A DNA stretch of 64,000 bases. Origin: Haladaptatus halobius (GTDB taxonomy: Archaea > Halobacteriota > Halobacteria > Halobacteriales > Haladaptataceae). This document shows, piece after piece, positions 27,376-36,626 of this stretch. The position numbers and the translations under genes were made by a program. Below the pieces are notes generated by a model. It searched no databases. It saw only the letters and a list, made by a program, of their open reading frames with translations, and was not told where the DNA came from. Location of the stretch: NCBI RefSeq assembly GCF_020618475.1, contig NZ_CP085335.1, positions 62,001-126,000 of the forward strand, read 5' to 3'. Within the stretch, counting starts at the first letter, position 1. Every line of letters starts with the position of its first letter.

Positions 27376-29043
27376 ATGGCGTCACGCGAAAACGTAACGA
27401 ATAGACGTAGTTTCCTGAAAGCGGCTGGTGGTGCTACTGCTACGGCGGCACTCGCCGGTTGTCTCGGTGGAGACGGTAATACCGGTGGCGACGGTAGCGG
27501 TGGCGGCGGTACGCTCACCTACGCCCGCGGTGATAAATCCGGTTCGCTGGACTTCCAGAACACGACGAGCGGCGAGGCCGCGAAAGTTACGAACCAGATG
27601 TATGATACGCTCATCGCATTCAAACCTGGTAAGACCTCCCTGACGGAAGGACTTGCAAAGAAGTGGAACGTCAACGGAAAGACGGTAACCCTCGACCTCC
27701 GCAAAGATGTAAAATTCCATAACGGTGATAATTTTACCGCATCGGACTTCGTCGCCACGTTCCGCCGGTTCGTAGACGAAAAGTATGAGCACTATCCCGG
27801 CAAGACGTATGCCTCTTCGTACGGTCCGTACACCTTCGGTGTCGTCGATGACGTGAAAGCCGTCAGCAAACACAAACTAAAAATCACGCTGAGTAAGAAG
27901 TATGCGCCCATCCTGCCGAACCTCGCGATGTTTGTCTCCGCGGTACACTCGGAAAAGGCGATCAAGGAGAAGGGCACGAAACTCAAGTCGGAACCGGTCG
28001 GTACCGGACCGTTCAAACTGAAGAACTGGGACAAGAGCAACAATCGCGTTCGCCTCGAAAAGAACGGCGACTACTGGGGCGACGGCCCGCACGTTGACGA
28101 AGTCGTCTTCACAGTCGTCGGCCAGAACACGTCGCGTGCGCAGACGCTCATCGCCGGCGATGCAAACATCATCGACGGACTCGGCGCGCAGTCCTCCCAG
28201 CAAGTTGACAATTCCGACGCCGCCAAACTCGTCTCGGACGCCGGTATCAACGTCGGTTACATGGCATTCAACATGTCCAAGGTCGAAGCCTTCCGAAACA
28301 AGAAGGTTCGACAGGCAATCAGCCATGCGATCGACACGAAAGGTATCGTCAATACGATCTTCAATGGGATTGCAAAACAGGCCAGTCAACCCATCCCAAG
28401 TAGTGTGATGGGCTACAACGACAGCCTCAGTCCGTACAAACACGATCCCGAAAAGGCAAAACAGCTCCTGAAGGAGGCAGGCTACGGTGACGGCTTCTCG
28501 TTCGAACTGGCGACGTTCAAGAACCCACGTACCTACAACCCGAGCCCGATTCAGGCGGCGAACACCGTCAAGTCGAATTTGAAAAACGTCGGCATCGACG
28601 TGAGTATCAAGCAACAGGCGTTCGACCCGTTCCTGAGCTACACCGACTCGTACAAACACGACGCGTGTTTCCTCGGCTGGATGACGGACAACGCCGACCC
28701 AGATAATTTCTACTACGCACTGCTCCACCCCGGCGTGTCCATCGACAAGGTGCCGGACGGACAGGACTGGGTCGACCCGAGCAAACACGACAACATCAAC
28801 ACACTCGACGTCGCGGCGTGGGCGAACACAGAGTACATGAAACTCGTCGAAGACGCACAGGCGACTTACGACGAAGCGACCCGTAAGGAGAAGTACAGGA
28901 AAGCAGGAAAACTCGCCCACGATGAGGCTCCGTGGGTGTTCATGGATCACGCGAAAGACCTGCGCGGTGTTCACAAGAGCGTCAGCGGCTTCAAACTCGC
29001 CCCCATCGGCGGCCCGTTCTTGCGTCTGGTGAAACTCAACTAA
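27376..29043 (+). CDS. Peptide ABC transporter substrate-binding lipoprotein (SBP family 5)
   Basis: A 555-residue extracytoplasmic binding protein. The N-terminus has a twin-arginine signal NRRSFLKAAGG and a lipobox ALAGC at residues ~24-28, so it is exported folded by Tat and lipid-anchored. A Gly-rich linker follows. The mature domain has the family-5 features YDTLIAFKPGK, RKDVKFHNGDNFTASDFV, VGTGPFKLKNWD and VRQAISHAIDTKGIV. It should deliver peptides or similar ligands to the permeases encoded immediately downstream. It has its own promoter. Confidence 0.92.
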   Translation: MASRENVTNRRSFLKAAGGATATAALAGCLGGDGNTGGDGSGGGGTLTYARGDKSGSLDFQNTTSGEAAKVTNQMYDTLIAFKPGKTSLTEGLAKKWNVNGKTVTLDLRKDVKFHNGDNFTASDFVATFRRFVDEKYEHYPGKTYASSYGPYTFGVVDDVKAVSKHKLKITLSKKYAPILPNLAMFVSAVHSEKAIKEKGTKLKSEPVGTGPFKLKNWDKSNNRVRLEKNGDYWGDGPHVDEVVFTVVGQNTSRAQTLIAGDANIIDGLGAQSSQQVDNSDAAKLVSDAGINVGYMAFNMSKVEAFRNKKVRQAISHAIDTKGIVNTIFNGIAKQASQPIPSSVMGYNDSLSPYKHDPEKAKQLLKEAGYGDGFSFELATFKNPRTYNPSPIQAANTVKSNLKNVGIDVSIKQQAFDPFLSYTDSYKHDACFLGWMTDNADPDNFYYALLHPGVSIDKVPDGQDWVDPSKHDNINTLDVAAWANTEYMKLVEDAQATYDEATRKEKYRKAGKLAHDEAPWVFMDHAKDLRGVHKSVSGFKLAPIGGPFLRLVKLN

Positions 29044-29097
29044 CGGATTGCGATCGGCTAACGGGGCTTTTTTGCCCCCCGGCCGTTTCACCTTCGG

Positions 29098-30114
29098 GTG
29101 ATGATCTCCAAGCGGTTCGTTGTCAAACGACTGTTGCTACTTATTCCCGTGCTGTTCGGGGTAGCGACCTTCGTATTTGCCATTCTCCAGCTAGCACCGG
29201 GTGACCCTGCACGCGTGGTCGCGGGCCAACGCGCGTCGGAGGAGTTCGTTCGGCAGGTTCGCCACCAGCTCGGACTAGATCGGCCTGTCTGGGTGCAGTA
29301 CGGAGAGTTCCTGTGGGAAGCGGTACAACTCGATCTCGGCCAGTCCTATCAGATTCGAAAGGGCGTTCCGGTCACCGAGATCCTCCGAAACCGACTTCCG
29401 GTGACGGTAGAGATGGCGATTTACGGCCAATTATTCGGCATCCTCTTCGGCATCCCTCTCGGGATACTTTCGGCGATCAAGCAGGACTCGGCGACCGACC
29501 ACCTCACCCGCGTCGGTGCGCTCGCGGGAATCAGTGTACCGATCTACTGGAGCGGTCCACTGCTCATCCTGCTGTTCGCCCAGTATCTCAGCATTCTGCC
29601 TCCTAGCGGCCGTATCGATTCGGCGTACAGTATCAACCAGGTAACCGGCCTCATCACGGTTGACACGCTGTTGTACTGGAACCTTCCCGCGTTCCAGTCG
29701 GCGGCCCTGCACCTGCTCTTACCGTCCGCGGTCATTGGTATCTACTCGATGGCACTCATCTCACGGATGATGCGTTCGTCGATGCTGGAAGTCATCCGGC
29801 AGGATTACATCCGAACCGCCCGCGCAAAAGGGCAGGGTGTGAAAATCACCGTGATGAAACATGGATTTCGTAACGCGATGATTCCCGTCGTCACCGTCAT
29901 CGGCATTCAGTTCGGTACCCTGCTCGGTGGGGCCGTGCTAACGGAGACCGTCTTCGGTATTCCAGGCATCGGAACCATGCTCGTGGACGCCATCGAAGTC
30001 GGTGACTTCCCGGTGATACAGGGAACTGTGTTGACCTTTGCATTTCTGTTCACGGCCGTCAACCTGTTCGTGGACGTGACGTACTCCTATCTCGATCCGA
30101 GGATAGAACAATGA
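29098..30114 (+). CDS. Peptide ABC transporter permease, DppB type
   Basis: A 338-residue permease with six membrane spans. The N-terminal LLLLIPVLFGVATFVFAILQ and LAPGDPARVVAGQRASEE are typical DppB/OppB. The ATPase-contact EAA loop is RTARAKGQGVKITVMKHGFR. It ends with a conserved DPRIEQ. Its TGA overlaps the DppC ATG by four bases, and the 54 bp gap from the binding-protein gene fits one transcript. Confidence 0.92.
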   Translation: MMISKRFVVKRLLLLIPVLFGVATFVFAILQLAPGDPARVVAGQRASEEFVRQVRHQLGLDRPVWVQYGEFLWEAVQLDLGQSYQIRKGVPVTEILRNRLPVTVEMAIYGQLFGILFGIPLGILSAIKQDSATDHLTRVGALAGISVPIYWSGPLLILLFAQYLSILPPSGRIDSAYSINQVTGLITVDTLLYWNLPAFQSAALHLLLPSAVIGIYSMALISRMMRSSMLEVIRQDYIRTARAKGQGVKITVMKHGFRNAMIPVVTVIGIQFGTLLGGAVLTETVFGIPGIGTMLVDAIEVGDFPVIQGTVLTFAFLFTAVNLFVDVTYSYLDPRIEQ

Positions 30115-31040
30115 GCACACAAACAGAATCCAACGAAACGGCCTCGTCCCGCGGCTTCGTGGAGCGACTGCGGGCGTCGCCGTTTCTCTCCGAACTCCTG
30201 TCGAATCGTCTCGCAGTAACCGGGTTGACGATCATCGTGTTTATTATAGTGGTCGCCATCTACGCCCGACTGACTATCGACCTCGCGGCCATCAAGGAAA
30301 CTCGCATCGGAACCCAGCCAAGTCTGGCCCCGCCGAGTGGGAAGTACCTCTTCGGGACAACCTTGCAGGCCCAAGACCTCTTCCCACGCGTCCTCTACGG
30401 CGCGTGGTTCGCGATGCTGTTCGGGACGGTCACGGTCAGCGCCTCGACTCTCCTCGGCGTCGGACTCGGCATCATCGCGGCTTACTACAGCGACCTTACG
30501 GACAACGTCATCATGCGGACGATGGACGTTCTGCTCGCGTTCCCGGCGCTCTTGCTGTCGCTGGCACTCGTTGCCATCTTCCCCGACAAATGGGGTCTCT
30601 GGCGCGCGGTCGTCGCATTGACGTTAGTCTACACGCCGCGCTTCGCGCGTGTCGTCCGCGGTACGGCGCTGAAAGTGCTCGAAGACGAGTACATCGACGC
30701 GACGGTGGCACTCGGTGCGAAGAACCCGCGCGTGCTCGTTCGGCATGTCCTGCCGAACTGTCTCGCGCCAATCACGGTACAGAGTACGCTCAACTTCGGT
30801 CTCGCCATCATCGACCTCGCGGCGCTGTCATTCCTCGGATTCGGCGCGGAGCCCGGAACCCCGTCGTGGGGTCTGATGCTCTCGAACGGCGTCAAAAACG
30901 GCCTGTTCAGCGTCCCGAGCGCGTGGTGGTGGTCGTTCTTCCCCGGCCTGTTCCTCGCCGTGACGGTGTTGGGTTTCAACCTGCTCGGCGATGGGATGCG
31001 CGACGCGCTCGACCCGCGGATGCGCGAAGCCGTGGACTGA
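30111..31040 (+). CDS. Peptide ABC transporter permease, DppC type
   Basis: A 309-residue DppC/OppC permease. It has the usual cytoplasmic N-terminus before the first span (LAVTGLTIIVFIIVVAIYA), a core of about five more spans, and the EAA loop EYIDATVALGAKNPRVLVRH. The ending NLLGDGMRDALDPRMREAVD is the family C-terminus. It overlaps DppB upstream. Its TGA also shares bases with the ATG of the next gene, so the import operon is tightly coupled. Confidence 0.92.
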   Translation: MSTQTESNETASSRGFVERLRASPFLSELLSNRLAVTGLTIIVFIIVVAIYARLTIDLAAIKETRIGTQPSLAPPSGKYLFGTTLQAQDLFPRVLYGAWFAMLFGTVTVSASTLLGVGLGIIAAYYSDLTDNVIMRTMDVLLAFPALLLSLALVAIFPDKWGLWRAVVALTLVYTPRFARVVRGTALKVLEDEYIDATVALGAKNPRVLVRHVLPNCLAPITVQSTLNFGLAIIDLAALSFLGFGAEPGTPSWGLMLSNGVKNGLFSVPSAWWWSFFPGLFLAVTVLGFNLLGDGMRDALDPRMREAVD

Positions 31041-31396
31041 TGAGCCTGTTCGGCTATCTACGCCCCCGCGTTCGTCTCGTCTGGCGGTTCGGACTCTACG
31101 GAATCATCCTCGGCGTTGCGGGCGTCCTGCTCGCCGTCGTGGCGGGCGAGTCGGTCTCCTTCGCCAGTCGGAAGGTATTCGCCGTCGGTGCGCTCGCGTT
31201 CGGATTCGCCCTGATCGGCTGGTCGGGGTCGGTGCTCGCGGGTCGAGCCGTCGAGAACATGCAAGAGCATCTCGACACGAACTCAAACTGGACGGAGGCC
31301 AATTCCCGGCACGCGATGACTGTCATCGGTAGTCTCGGCGCTGGCGGTATGGTCGGCGCGAGTGCGATGACGCTCGTCTTGCGTGCGGCATATTGA
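31040..31396 (+). CDS. Small membrane protein at the end of the peptide-importer operon
   Basis: A 118-residue protein with about three to four hydrophobic segments: FGLYGIILGVAGVLLAVVAG, AVGALAFGFALIGWSGSV and a C-terminal GSLGAGGMVGASAMTLVLRA. The ATG overlaps the DppC stop by one base (TGATG), which places it in the operon. I recognise no domain. A helper role for the importer is inference from position only. Confidence 0.7.
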   Translation: MSLFGYLRPRVRLVWRFGLYGIILGVAGVLLAVVAGESVSFASRKVFAVGALAFGFALIGWSGSVLAGRAVENMQEHLDTNSNWTEANSRHAMTVIGSLGAGGMVGASAMTLVLRAAY

Positions 31397-31436
31397 GCCG
31401 TAAGATTTTTGGCCACATATCATAGTTAGGAGTGGT

Positions 31437-31655
31437 ATGGTTGTTCTCGAACCGACGCTCGTGGGTCTTCTCCTCGCCGGAATCGGCATCACTGCGGTGA
31501 CAAGACCCCGTGAAATATTCACCATCAGACAGTCGGTTTCGGTCGTTCCGCCCCACGAACCCGACGGGTTCGGTGTCGCGCGCTATCAGGTCTACGGGCT
31601 GTTATGCGTGCTCGTTGGACTGGTGCTGGTGCTCGCGTCGCTCTTCCTCCCGTGA
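31437..31655 (+). CDS. Two-span small membrane protein
   Basis: A 72-residue protein with two hydrophobic helices (VGLLLAGIGITAV and YGLLCVLVGLVLVLASLFL) joined by a polar loop. It follows the importer operon by 40 bp on the same strand. Similar two-helix proteins are common in haloarchaea. No function is known to me. Confidence 0.55.
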   Translation: MVVLEPTLVGLLLAGIGITAVTRPREIFTIRQSVSVVPPHEPDGFGVARYQVYGLLCVLVGLVLVLASLFLP

Positions 31656-31696
31656 GCCACGGAACGGATACCAACCTGCGAGTCCTCCGTTTCGGT

Positions 31697-31873
31697 ATGA
31701 ACGTGTGTTCCTATTGCGGGCGCGATATCGACGACCATCGACCCGTGTTCGTCGACGAGCGTCTCGACGGAACGAGACGGCGAACCGGGCAGTTCTGTAA
31801 CTACGCTTGTCTGTCGGCGCACATCGAAGACGAGGAGTTGACGACGGGTGCCTGCTGTCGGCTAGAGATGTGA
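31697..31873 (+). CDS. Small zinc-ribbon/treble-clef protein
   Basis: A 58-residue protein with two Cys pairs: MNVCSYCGRDID at the start and FCNYACLSAHI in the middle, plus ACC near the end. The C-x2-C...C-x3-C spacing suggests a structural zinc site. Such tiny zinc proteins are frequent in haloarchaea, and several are regulators or adaptors. Its last 12 bases overlap the 3' end of the convergent hydrolase gene. ATG 31697 is chosen because it puts the first Cys pair at the N-terminus. Confidence 0.65.
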   Translation: MNVCSYCGRDIDDHRPVFVDERLDGTRRRTGQFCNYACLSAHIEDEELTTGACCRLEM

Positions 31874-32497
31874 CGCGAACCAATCGCCCGTCAGGTCGGC
31901 GACCGCCGCCAGCGTCCCCGGTTCCTCGAAGAGATGTCCCGCACCCCCCACGATTTCGAGTTCCTTTTCGCAGGTCAACTCGGCCGCCACTTCGCGGTTC
32001 AGTCGAAGCACCTGCGTATCGCGCTCGCCGACGACGAACAGCGTCGGCGCGTCTATCGCATCGAGGACTTCCGCGGCGAGATCGACGCGCCCGCCCCGCG
32101 AGACGACCGCACCCACCTCGGAGCGGCGCGCCGCGGCGCGGAGCGCGGCGGCGGCCCCCGTACTCGACCCGAAGTAGCCCACGCGATAGTCCCCCGTTTC
32201 CTCCCGGTTTTCGACCCACTCCGTCGTTGCGACGAGGCGGTCGGTCAGCAGGTCGATGTCGAATCGGTTCTCGTAGATCGCGTCCTCTTTCTCGGTGAGC
32301 AGGTCGAACAGCAAAGTGCCGAGACCGAACTCGTGCAATCGCTCGGCGACGAAGTTGTTTCGTGGACTTTTCCGACTGCTGCCGCTTCCGTGTGCGAACA
32401 CGACCAAACCTGCTGCGTCTTGTGGAATCTGCAGGTCGCCTTCGAGTCGGACGCCATCGACCGGTATCTCGACTGTGGTGTTTCCATCCCCCACCAT
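31862..32497 (-). CDS. Alpha/beta hydrolase (dienelactone-hydrolase-like)
   Basis: A 211-residue alpha/beta hydrolase. GLVVFAHGSGSSRKS supplies the oxyanion-hole region and the nucleophile elbow is GYFGSSTGAAAAL. The Asp (VGERDTQVLRLN) and His (GAGHLFEEPG) complete the triad. Its short length and lid-free core resemble the dienelactone hydrolase or phosphoribosyltransferase-linked hydrolase group. Substrate unknown. It is convergent with the small zinc protein. Confidence 0.8.
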   Translation of the reverse strand: MVGDGNTTVEIPVDGVRLEGDLQIPQDAAGLVVFAHGSGSSRKSPRNNFVAERLHEFGLGTLLFDLLTEKEDAIYENRFDIDLLTDRLVATTEWVENREETGDYRVGYFGSSTGAAAALRAAARRSEVGAVVSRGGRVDLAAEVLDAIDAPTLFVVGERDTQVLRLNREVAAELTCEKELEIVGGAGHLFEEPGTLAAVADLTGDWFASHL

Positions 32498-32557
32498 ATC
32501 ATTCGAGTTTCGACGCGTAGGTCGGTAACCGTAGCGGCCCGGGCGACTCGGGCCGCA

Positions 32558-33268
32558 TCACCGACGAAGCCACCGTTCCGCCGCCGCCCGTTCCTCGGGC
32601 GTGTTGACGTTCGCCGTCCACCCGTCCGTCGTCATCGCCAGCATCGTGTGGTCGTCCGCGAACCGCCGAAGCGACTCCGCGAGTTCGTACTCGCCTCGAA
32701 CCGATAGCTCGGTGTCCGCACACGCGTCGAAGATTTCGGGACTGTAGACGGCGAACCCCGCCGCGACGAGACTCGGCTCCGGCGGGTCGTCGGGTTCTTT
32801 CTCGATATCGAGTAGTTCGTCGTCCTCGGTCACGTCGCAGATAGCTTTCACGCGCGCCGCCTCGGGCGAGACCTCTTCGGCGTGTTGCACCGCGTCCACC
32901 CCGTCCTCGCGCTGGCGTTCGACCAGTGGTCGGAGGTCGGCCCGAATCACGCAGTCCCCGTCCAGACACATGAAATCATCCCGGACGTGCGGTTCGGCTC
33001 GCAGGAGTGCGTGCGCCATCCCCAACTGTTCGTCCTGCCGCGCGTACGTTATCGGCACTCCGGCGAACGACTCCTCGTAACGTTCCCGAATCTTCGCACC
33101 TTCGTAGCCGACGACAACGATCAACTCCTCGGCGTCGAGTTCGACCAGTGTCTCGAAACAGTGCGTGAGGATCGGTTTACCGGCCACTTCGACCAACGCT
33201 TTCGGCTTGTCTTCGGTCAATGGTCGGAGGCGCGTTCCTTCTCCGGCGGCGAGGACGACTGCTTGCAT
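32558..33268 (-). CDS. Sugar-phosphate nucleotidyltransferase
   Basis: A 236-residue enzyme with the nucleotidyltransferase N-terminus VLAAGEGTRLRPLTEDKPKA, whose GxGTRLxPLT loop binds the NTP. Conserved later elements are ADVDG-like CLDGDCVI and AGFAVYSPEIFD. It would form NDP-sugars from NTP and a sugar 1-phosphate. Lacking the C-terminal beta-helix of long bifunctional forms, it resembles glucose-1-phosphate uridylyl- or thymidylyltransferases. It could supply donors to glycosylation, but it lies 20 kb from the glycan island. Confidence 0.85.
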   Translation of the reverse strand: MQAVVLAAGEGTRLRPLTEDKPKALVEVAGKPILTHCFETLVELDAEELIVVVGYEGAKIRERYEESFAGVPITYARQDEQLGMAHALLRAEPHVRDDFMCLDGDCVIRADLRPLVERQREDGVDAVQHAEEVSPEAARVKAICDVTEDDELLDIEKEPDDPPEPSLVAAGFAVYSPEIFDACADTELSVRGEYELAESLRRFADDHTMLAMTTDGWTANVNTPEERAAAERWLRR

Positions 33269-33452
33269 GGGTGTCCATCGCGTCCGAAACCGCTTCGAAC
33301 TTGTGAATGACCGACTCGAACCCCGTTTCGGCCGACGCAGTTACGATGAAACCGTCGTACGAATCGACCGACCCTCGACAGGCCCGCAGAGTTGGAAGGC
33401 GGGCGAGACGAAACCGAAGCGGGACTCCCCGACCTGTCGTAGCGTCGCCGAC

Positions 33453-34724
33453 TCAGTCCCGAACGTTCTCGCCGACTGGGTCGCCGAATTCGCCGTCCTC
33501 GAAGACGACGTTCCCGCGCACCATCGTCAACTCGGGGAAGACTCCAGTCCAGCCCTCGAACGGAGTCCAACCGCATTTCGAGTGGAGGTCGTCGCCCCGA
33601 ATCTCGCGGGTTTCGTCGGGGTCGACCAGTACGAGATCGGCCATTCTGCCTTCCTCGATGCGACCCTTTCGCGGCAGGCCGAATACTTTCGAGGGGGTGC
33701 GCGCGGTGAGATCCGCCACGCGGTCGTAGCTCAGATTGCCCTTACGGGCCTGCTCCAGCAGGAGCGGGAGCATCGTCTCGACGCCGGGGACGCCGCTCGG
33801 AGCGTTCCAGATGCTCGCGTCTTTCTCTTCGCGGGTGTGCGGCGCGTGGTCGGTCGCGATCATATCGACCGTTCCGTTCGCCACGCGCGCGAAGACTTCT
33901 TCCCGTCGCTTCTCGCTTCGAAGCGGCGGGTTCATCCGACCGAACGTTCCGAGTTCTTCGAGGTGGTCGCGCGAGAGGAACATGTGGTGGGGCGTCACCT
34001 CGCACGTCGCACCGACATCGCGGGCCGCGTCGATCCCCTTGGGCGTGCTGGTGTGGGCGATGTGGAGTCGTGCACCGAATTCCGCGCCGATTTCGCAGGC
34101 GCGCTCGACGGCGTCGACCTCGGCTTCCGCCGTGCGGTAGGCGCTCCACGCGTTCGGGTCGTCGCGTGATTTCGCGTCTCGATCGAAGAGCTCGGCGTTC
34201 TCGGCGTGTACGGTCACGACGGCGTAGTCGTCAGCGGCGCGCCCGACCGCCGAGCGGAACAGGTCTTCCTCGATGCCCATCTTCCCCGTCGAATCGGCGA
34301 GAAATACCTCGCCGAGCGCGAGAATGGGTCGGTCGAACAGCTCATCGGGCTTCCAGTCGGGCGTGACGCCGCCGTTGATACCGTAATCGACGTAGGAGTC
34401 GGCGGCCAGCACCACTTTCGCATCAAACGATTCGCCGTCCACGGTCGGCGGGTTCGTGTTCGGTTGATCGACGACCGTAGTCACGCCGCCCGCGGCGGCG
34501 CTCCTGCTACCCGTCTCCCACGTTTCCTTGTGCGGAAATCCGGGCTGACGAAAGTGAACGTGGGCGTCGATAGCCCCCGGCAGGAGGAGTTTCCCCGCGG
34601 CGTCGACGACCTCGCCGGATTCCGTGAGCGAGGATCCGACCGCGGCGATCCTCCCCGCGTCCGTTTCGATGCGAACATCGCGTTTGCTTCCGTCGGCGAG
34701 CGTCGCGTTCCGGATGGTGAGCAT
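33453..34724 (-). CDS. pyrC: Dihydroorotase
   Basis: A 423-residue amidohydrolase of the dihydroorotase type, which cyclises carbamoyl-aspartate in pyrimidine synthesis. The metal motif DAHVHFRQPG lies at the N-terminus, followed by HTSTPKGIDAARD, ATDHAPHTREEKD with the fourth metal-ligand Asp, and the SGVPGVETMLPLLL signature. The frame extends further upstream without family sequence, so I place the start at ATG 34724. It lies just downstream of, and on the same strand as, the lipoate-ligase-like gene. Confidence 0.92.
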   Translation of the reverse strand: MLTIRNATLADGSKRDVRIETDAGRIAAVGSSLTESGEVVDAAGKLLLPGAIDAHVHFRQPGFPHKETWETGSRSAAAGGVTTVVDQPNTNPPTVDGESFDAKVVLAADSYVDYGINGGVTPDWKPDELFDRPILALGEVFLADSTGKMGIEEDLFRSAVGRAADDYAVVTVHAENAELFDRDAKSRDDPNAWSAYRTAEAEVDAVERACEIGAEFGARLHIAHTSTPKGIDAARDVGATCEVTPHHMFLSRDHLEELGTFGRMNPPLRSEKRREEVFARVANGTVDMIATDHAPHTREEKDASIWNAPSGVPGVETMLPLLLEQARKGNLSYDRVADLTARTPSKVFGLPRKGRIEEGRMADLVLVDPDETREIRGDDLHSKCGWTPFEGWTGVFPELTMVRGNVVFEDGEFGDPVGENVRD

Positions 34725-34749
34725 ATCGGCCAGTGTCTTCGGGAGCGTC

Positions 34750-35493
34750 CTAAGTGTCCCGGTCGCCGACGTATTCGGCTCGCTCGTCGGCGTCGATCCG
34801 TTCGACTTGCGTGCTCGCCTCGACCTGCTCGACCGTCGGTTCCGCGTCGCCGACCAACAGCTCTTCGATGGTTTCGACCACGAGACCGGGGTCGGCGTCA
34901 CCTCCCACTTTGGCGATACTGCCGACCGAATCTAGGTCGAACGGTACGTCGAGGGCGGCGTATATCGGGTCGAGCACGTCCGCTATCTCACCGTGGTCGT
35001 CCACCACAACGACGCCGGAAACGAGCGCCGCGCCGGTACGAACGCGCTGGGCGACGCCCGCGAGTTTCCCCTTCCACTGGAGCGAGTAGTTGCCGGGGCA
35101 GAACGACCGCGGTGGTTCGCCGCGCTGGGCCGGAACGCCGAGCCGCCAGAAGGCGCGTTGAACCGCCTCGGTCATCTCGGCGTACCGCGCTTCCATCCCG
35201 GTTCGCATGTCTTCGAGCGGTATCGTGCGAGCGAAGGCGACCGTCGTCCCGGTGTAGGCGACCGCACGCCCGCCGACGCTCCGTTCGACCGGTTCGAATC
35301 CGCATGCCCGAGCGACGGACTTCGCCACCTCGAAGTCCTCGGCCCGTGCGTCTCGCCGTCCGAAGGCGACCTGTCGGTGCGGCGTCCAGACGCGAACCGC
35401 CGGCTCGCCGGTTTCAGCTGTCTCCGAGAGCATCGCGGCTGTGACTTCTCCGTCAACCTCTCGTGTCTCGGCCCGACCACGCAGCACGCGCAT
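34750..35493 (-). CDS. Lipoate/biotin--protein ligase family protein
   Basis: A 247-residue protein of the LplA/BPL fold. Conserved runs are VWTPHRQVAFGRRDA, RSVGGRAVAYTGTTVAFA, CPGNYSLQWKGKLAGVAQRV and the GAALVSGVVVV strand, which hold the ligand and adenylate sites. It could transfer lipoate, octanoate or biotin to a lysine on 2-oxoacid dehydrogenase or carboxylase subunits. No acceptor-domain gene is nearby. It has a divergent neighbour at 35547. Confidence 0.85.
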   Translation of the reverse strand: MRVLRGRAETREVDGEVTAAMLSETAETGEPAVRVWTPHRQVAFGRRDARAEDFEVAKSVARACGFEPVERSVGGRAVAYTGTTVAFARTIPLEDMRTGMEARYAEMTEAVQRAFWRLGVPAQRGEPPRSFCPGNYSLQWKGKLAGVAQRVRTGAALVSGVVVVDDHGEIADVLDPIYAALDVPFDLDSVGSIAKVGGDADPGLVVETIEELLVGDAEPTVEQVEASTQVERIDADERAEYVGDRDT

Positions 35494-35546
35494 AGCACTC
35501 CATTGTAACCCGACGTATGTAAACGCTCGCGGTCTGGAATAGATTC

Positions 35547-36509
35547 ATGGTTGGACTTTCGCCGGACGTGCTCTCGCGCTATCCGCGCTTTTCGCTATAC
35601 AACTCGCCGTACGTCGCCCACGACGAGGGGTGTGCTATCGATCTCTATCCGGGGAGCGCGGGACGACCACCAGGGAGTCGAGCGGGGAGCGAAGCGACTC
35701 GGGAGACGAGCGCGCCGAGTCCCGTCGCCGGCGAGGTGGTCGCGGTGCGGTCGGTGACGGCACCGCCGAAGCCCTACGCCGTGGCCCGCGACCACCTCAT
35801 CGTGGTCGATACCGGCGAGTACCTCGTCCGGATGCTCCACGTCGAGCCGAACGTCGAACCCGGCGACCGGATCGAAGTCGGCGACTCGCTGGGCGAGTTG
35901 GTTCGCTCGGGCTTCTTCGCGCCGTGGGTTTCGAACCACATCCACCTCGGCTTTCGAGAGCGCGACGCAAACCCCATGCGCGCCTCTGGGTCGCTCCCCA
36001 TCGAAGTCCCGGTCGATATTGAACCGCTCGCGTGGGACGGCTCTGGACGCGTGGTCGCAACCGCCGAGACCTTCGTCGTGCTGGATTCGCCCATCCACCC
36101 GGCGCCCGGCGAGCGATTTGCCGGAATCGCCGGCGTCATGGGCGACGAACTCGTCGTGCTGGATTCGCCCATCCACCCGGCGCCCGGCGAGCGATTTGCC
36201 GGAATCGCCGGCGTCATGGGCGACGAACTCGTCGTGCTGGATGGCGGGCTACCGCACTACGAAGGCGGCGGCGCGCTGTCCGCGGGTAGCAGTCGCTCGC
36301 CGGACGGCGATTGCGTCTCGCTCGTGGATTCGTCCATCGGCGTGGTCGACGGACGAACCGTGACGTGGGACGACGTGACCGTTCGCGCGAACGAGAGGCC
36401 GATTACCGGCCTCTCGCTGTTCGTCTCGCGCGAACAGTTCGGCGCGAAACTCGTCTGTCCGGGCCACGAGTTTCGAGTCGGCAACTCGATTTCCGTGAGC
36501 ATCCGCTGA
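35547..36509 (+). CDS. M23/LytM-like protein, cytoplasmic, with tandem repeat
   Basis: A 320-residue protein. The first half resembles the zinc-peptidase M23 fold: H25 and D32 in AHDEGCAIDLYPG, a VGDSLGELVRSG turn and H131-x-H133 in SNHIHLGFR, the usual ligand set. It has no signal peptide, so it is not an obvious cell-wall enzyme, and archaea lack peptidoglycan. The C-terminal half is of unknown type and contains a 26-residue unit duplicated exactly (bases 36073-36228). I recall similar haloarchaeal proteins annotated only as hypothetical. Confidence 0.6.
   Translation: MVGLSPDVLSRYPRFSLYNSPYVAHDEGCAIDLYPGSAGRPPGSRAGSEATRETSAPSPVAGEVVAVRSVTAPPKPYAVARDHLIVVDTGEYLVRMLHVEPNVEPGDRIEVGDSLGELVRSGFFAPWVSNHIHLGFRERDANPMRASGSLPIEVPVDIEPLAWDGSGRVVATAETFVVLDSPIHPAPGERFAGIAGVMGDELVVLDSPIHPAPGERFAGIAGVMGDELVVLDGGLPHYEGGGALSAGSSRSPDGDCVSLVDSSIGVVDGRTVTWDDVTVRANERPITGLSLFVSREQFGAKLVCPGHEFRVGNSISVSIR
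36073..36228 (+). repeat. Perfect 78-bp tandem duplication inside a CDS
   Basis: Two identical 78-base units (36073-36150 and 36151-36228), followed by a partial third start (tcgtcgtgctgga). Each encodes 26 residues starting VVLDSPIHPAPGERF. The length keeps the frame. Perfect identity at synonymous sites means the duplication is recent. Confidence 0.95.
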
Positions 36510-36626
36510 GTCGGGGTTTGGCTGACTACTGCGTACGATTTTGACGTTTCGCGGTTCTCACATCGTGACGACTCTGGCCTCGTTTTCGTTTATAATATTT
36601 CGCTGATTCGGAACTCGTCTTTCCGT

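Noticed and set aside
36073-36228. CRISPR-like array
   Set aside because: The only short tandem repeats are two adjacent coding units without spacers. No CRISPR repeats or cas genes occur in the window.
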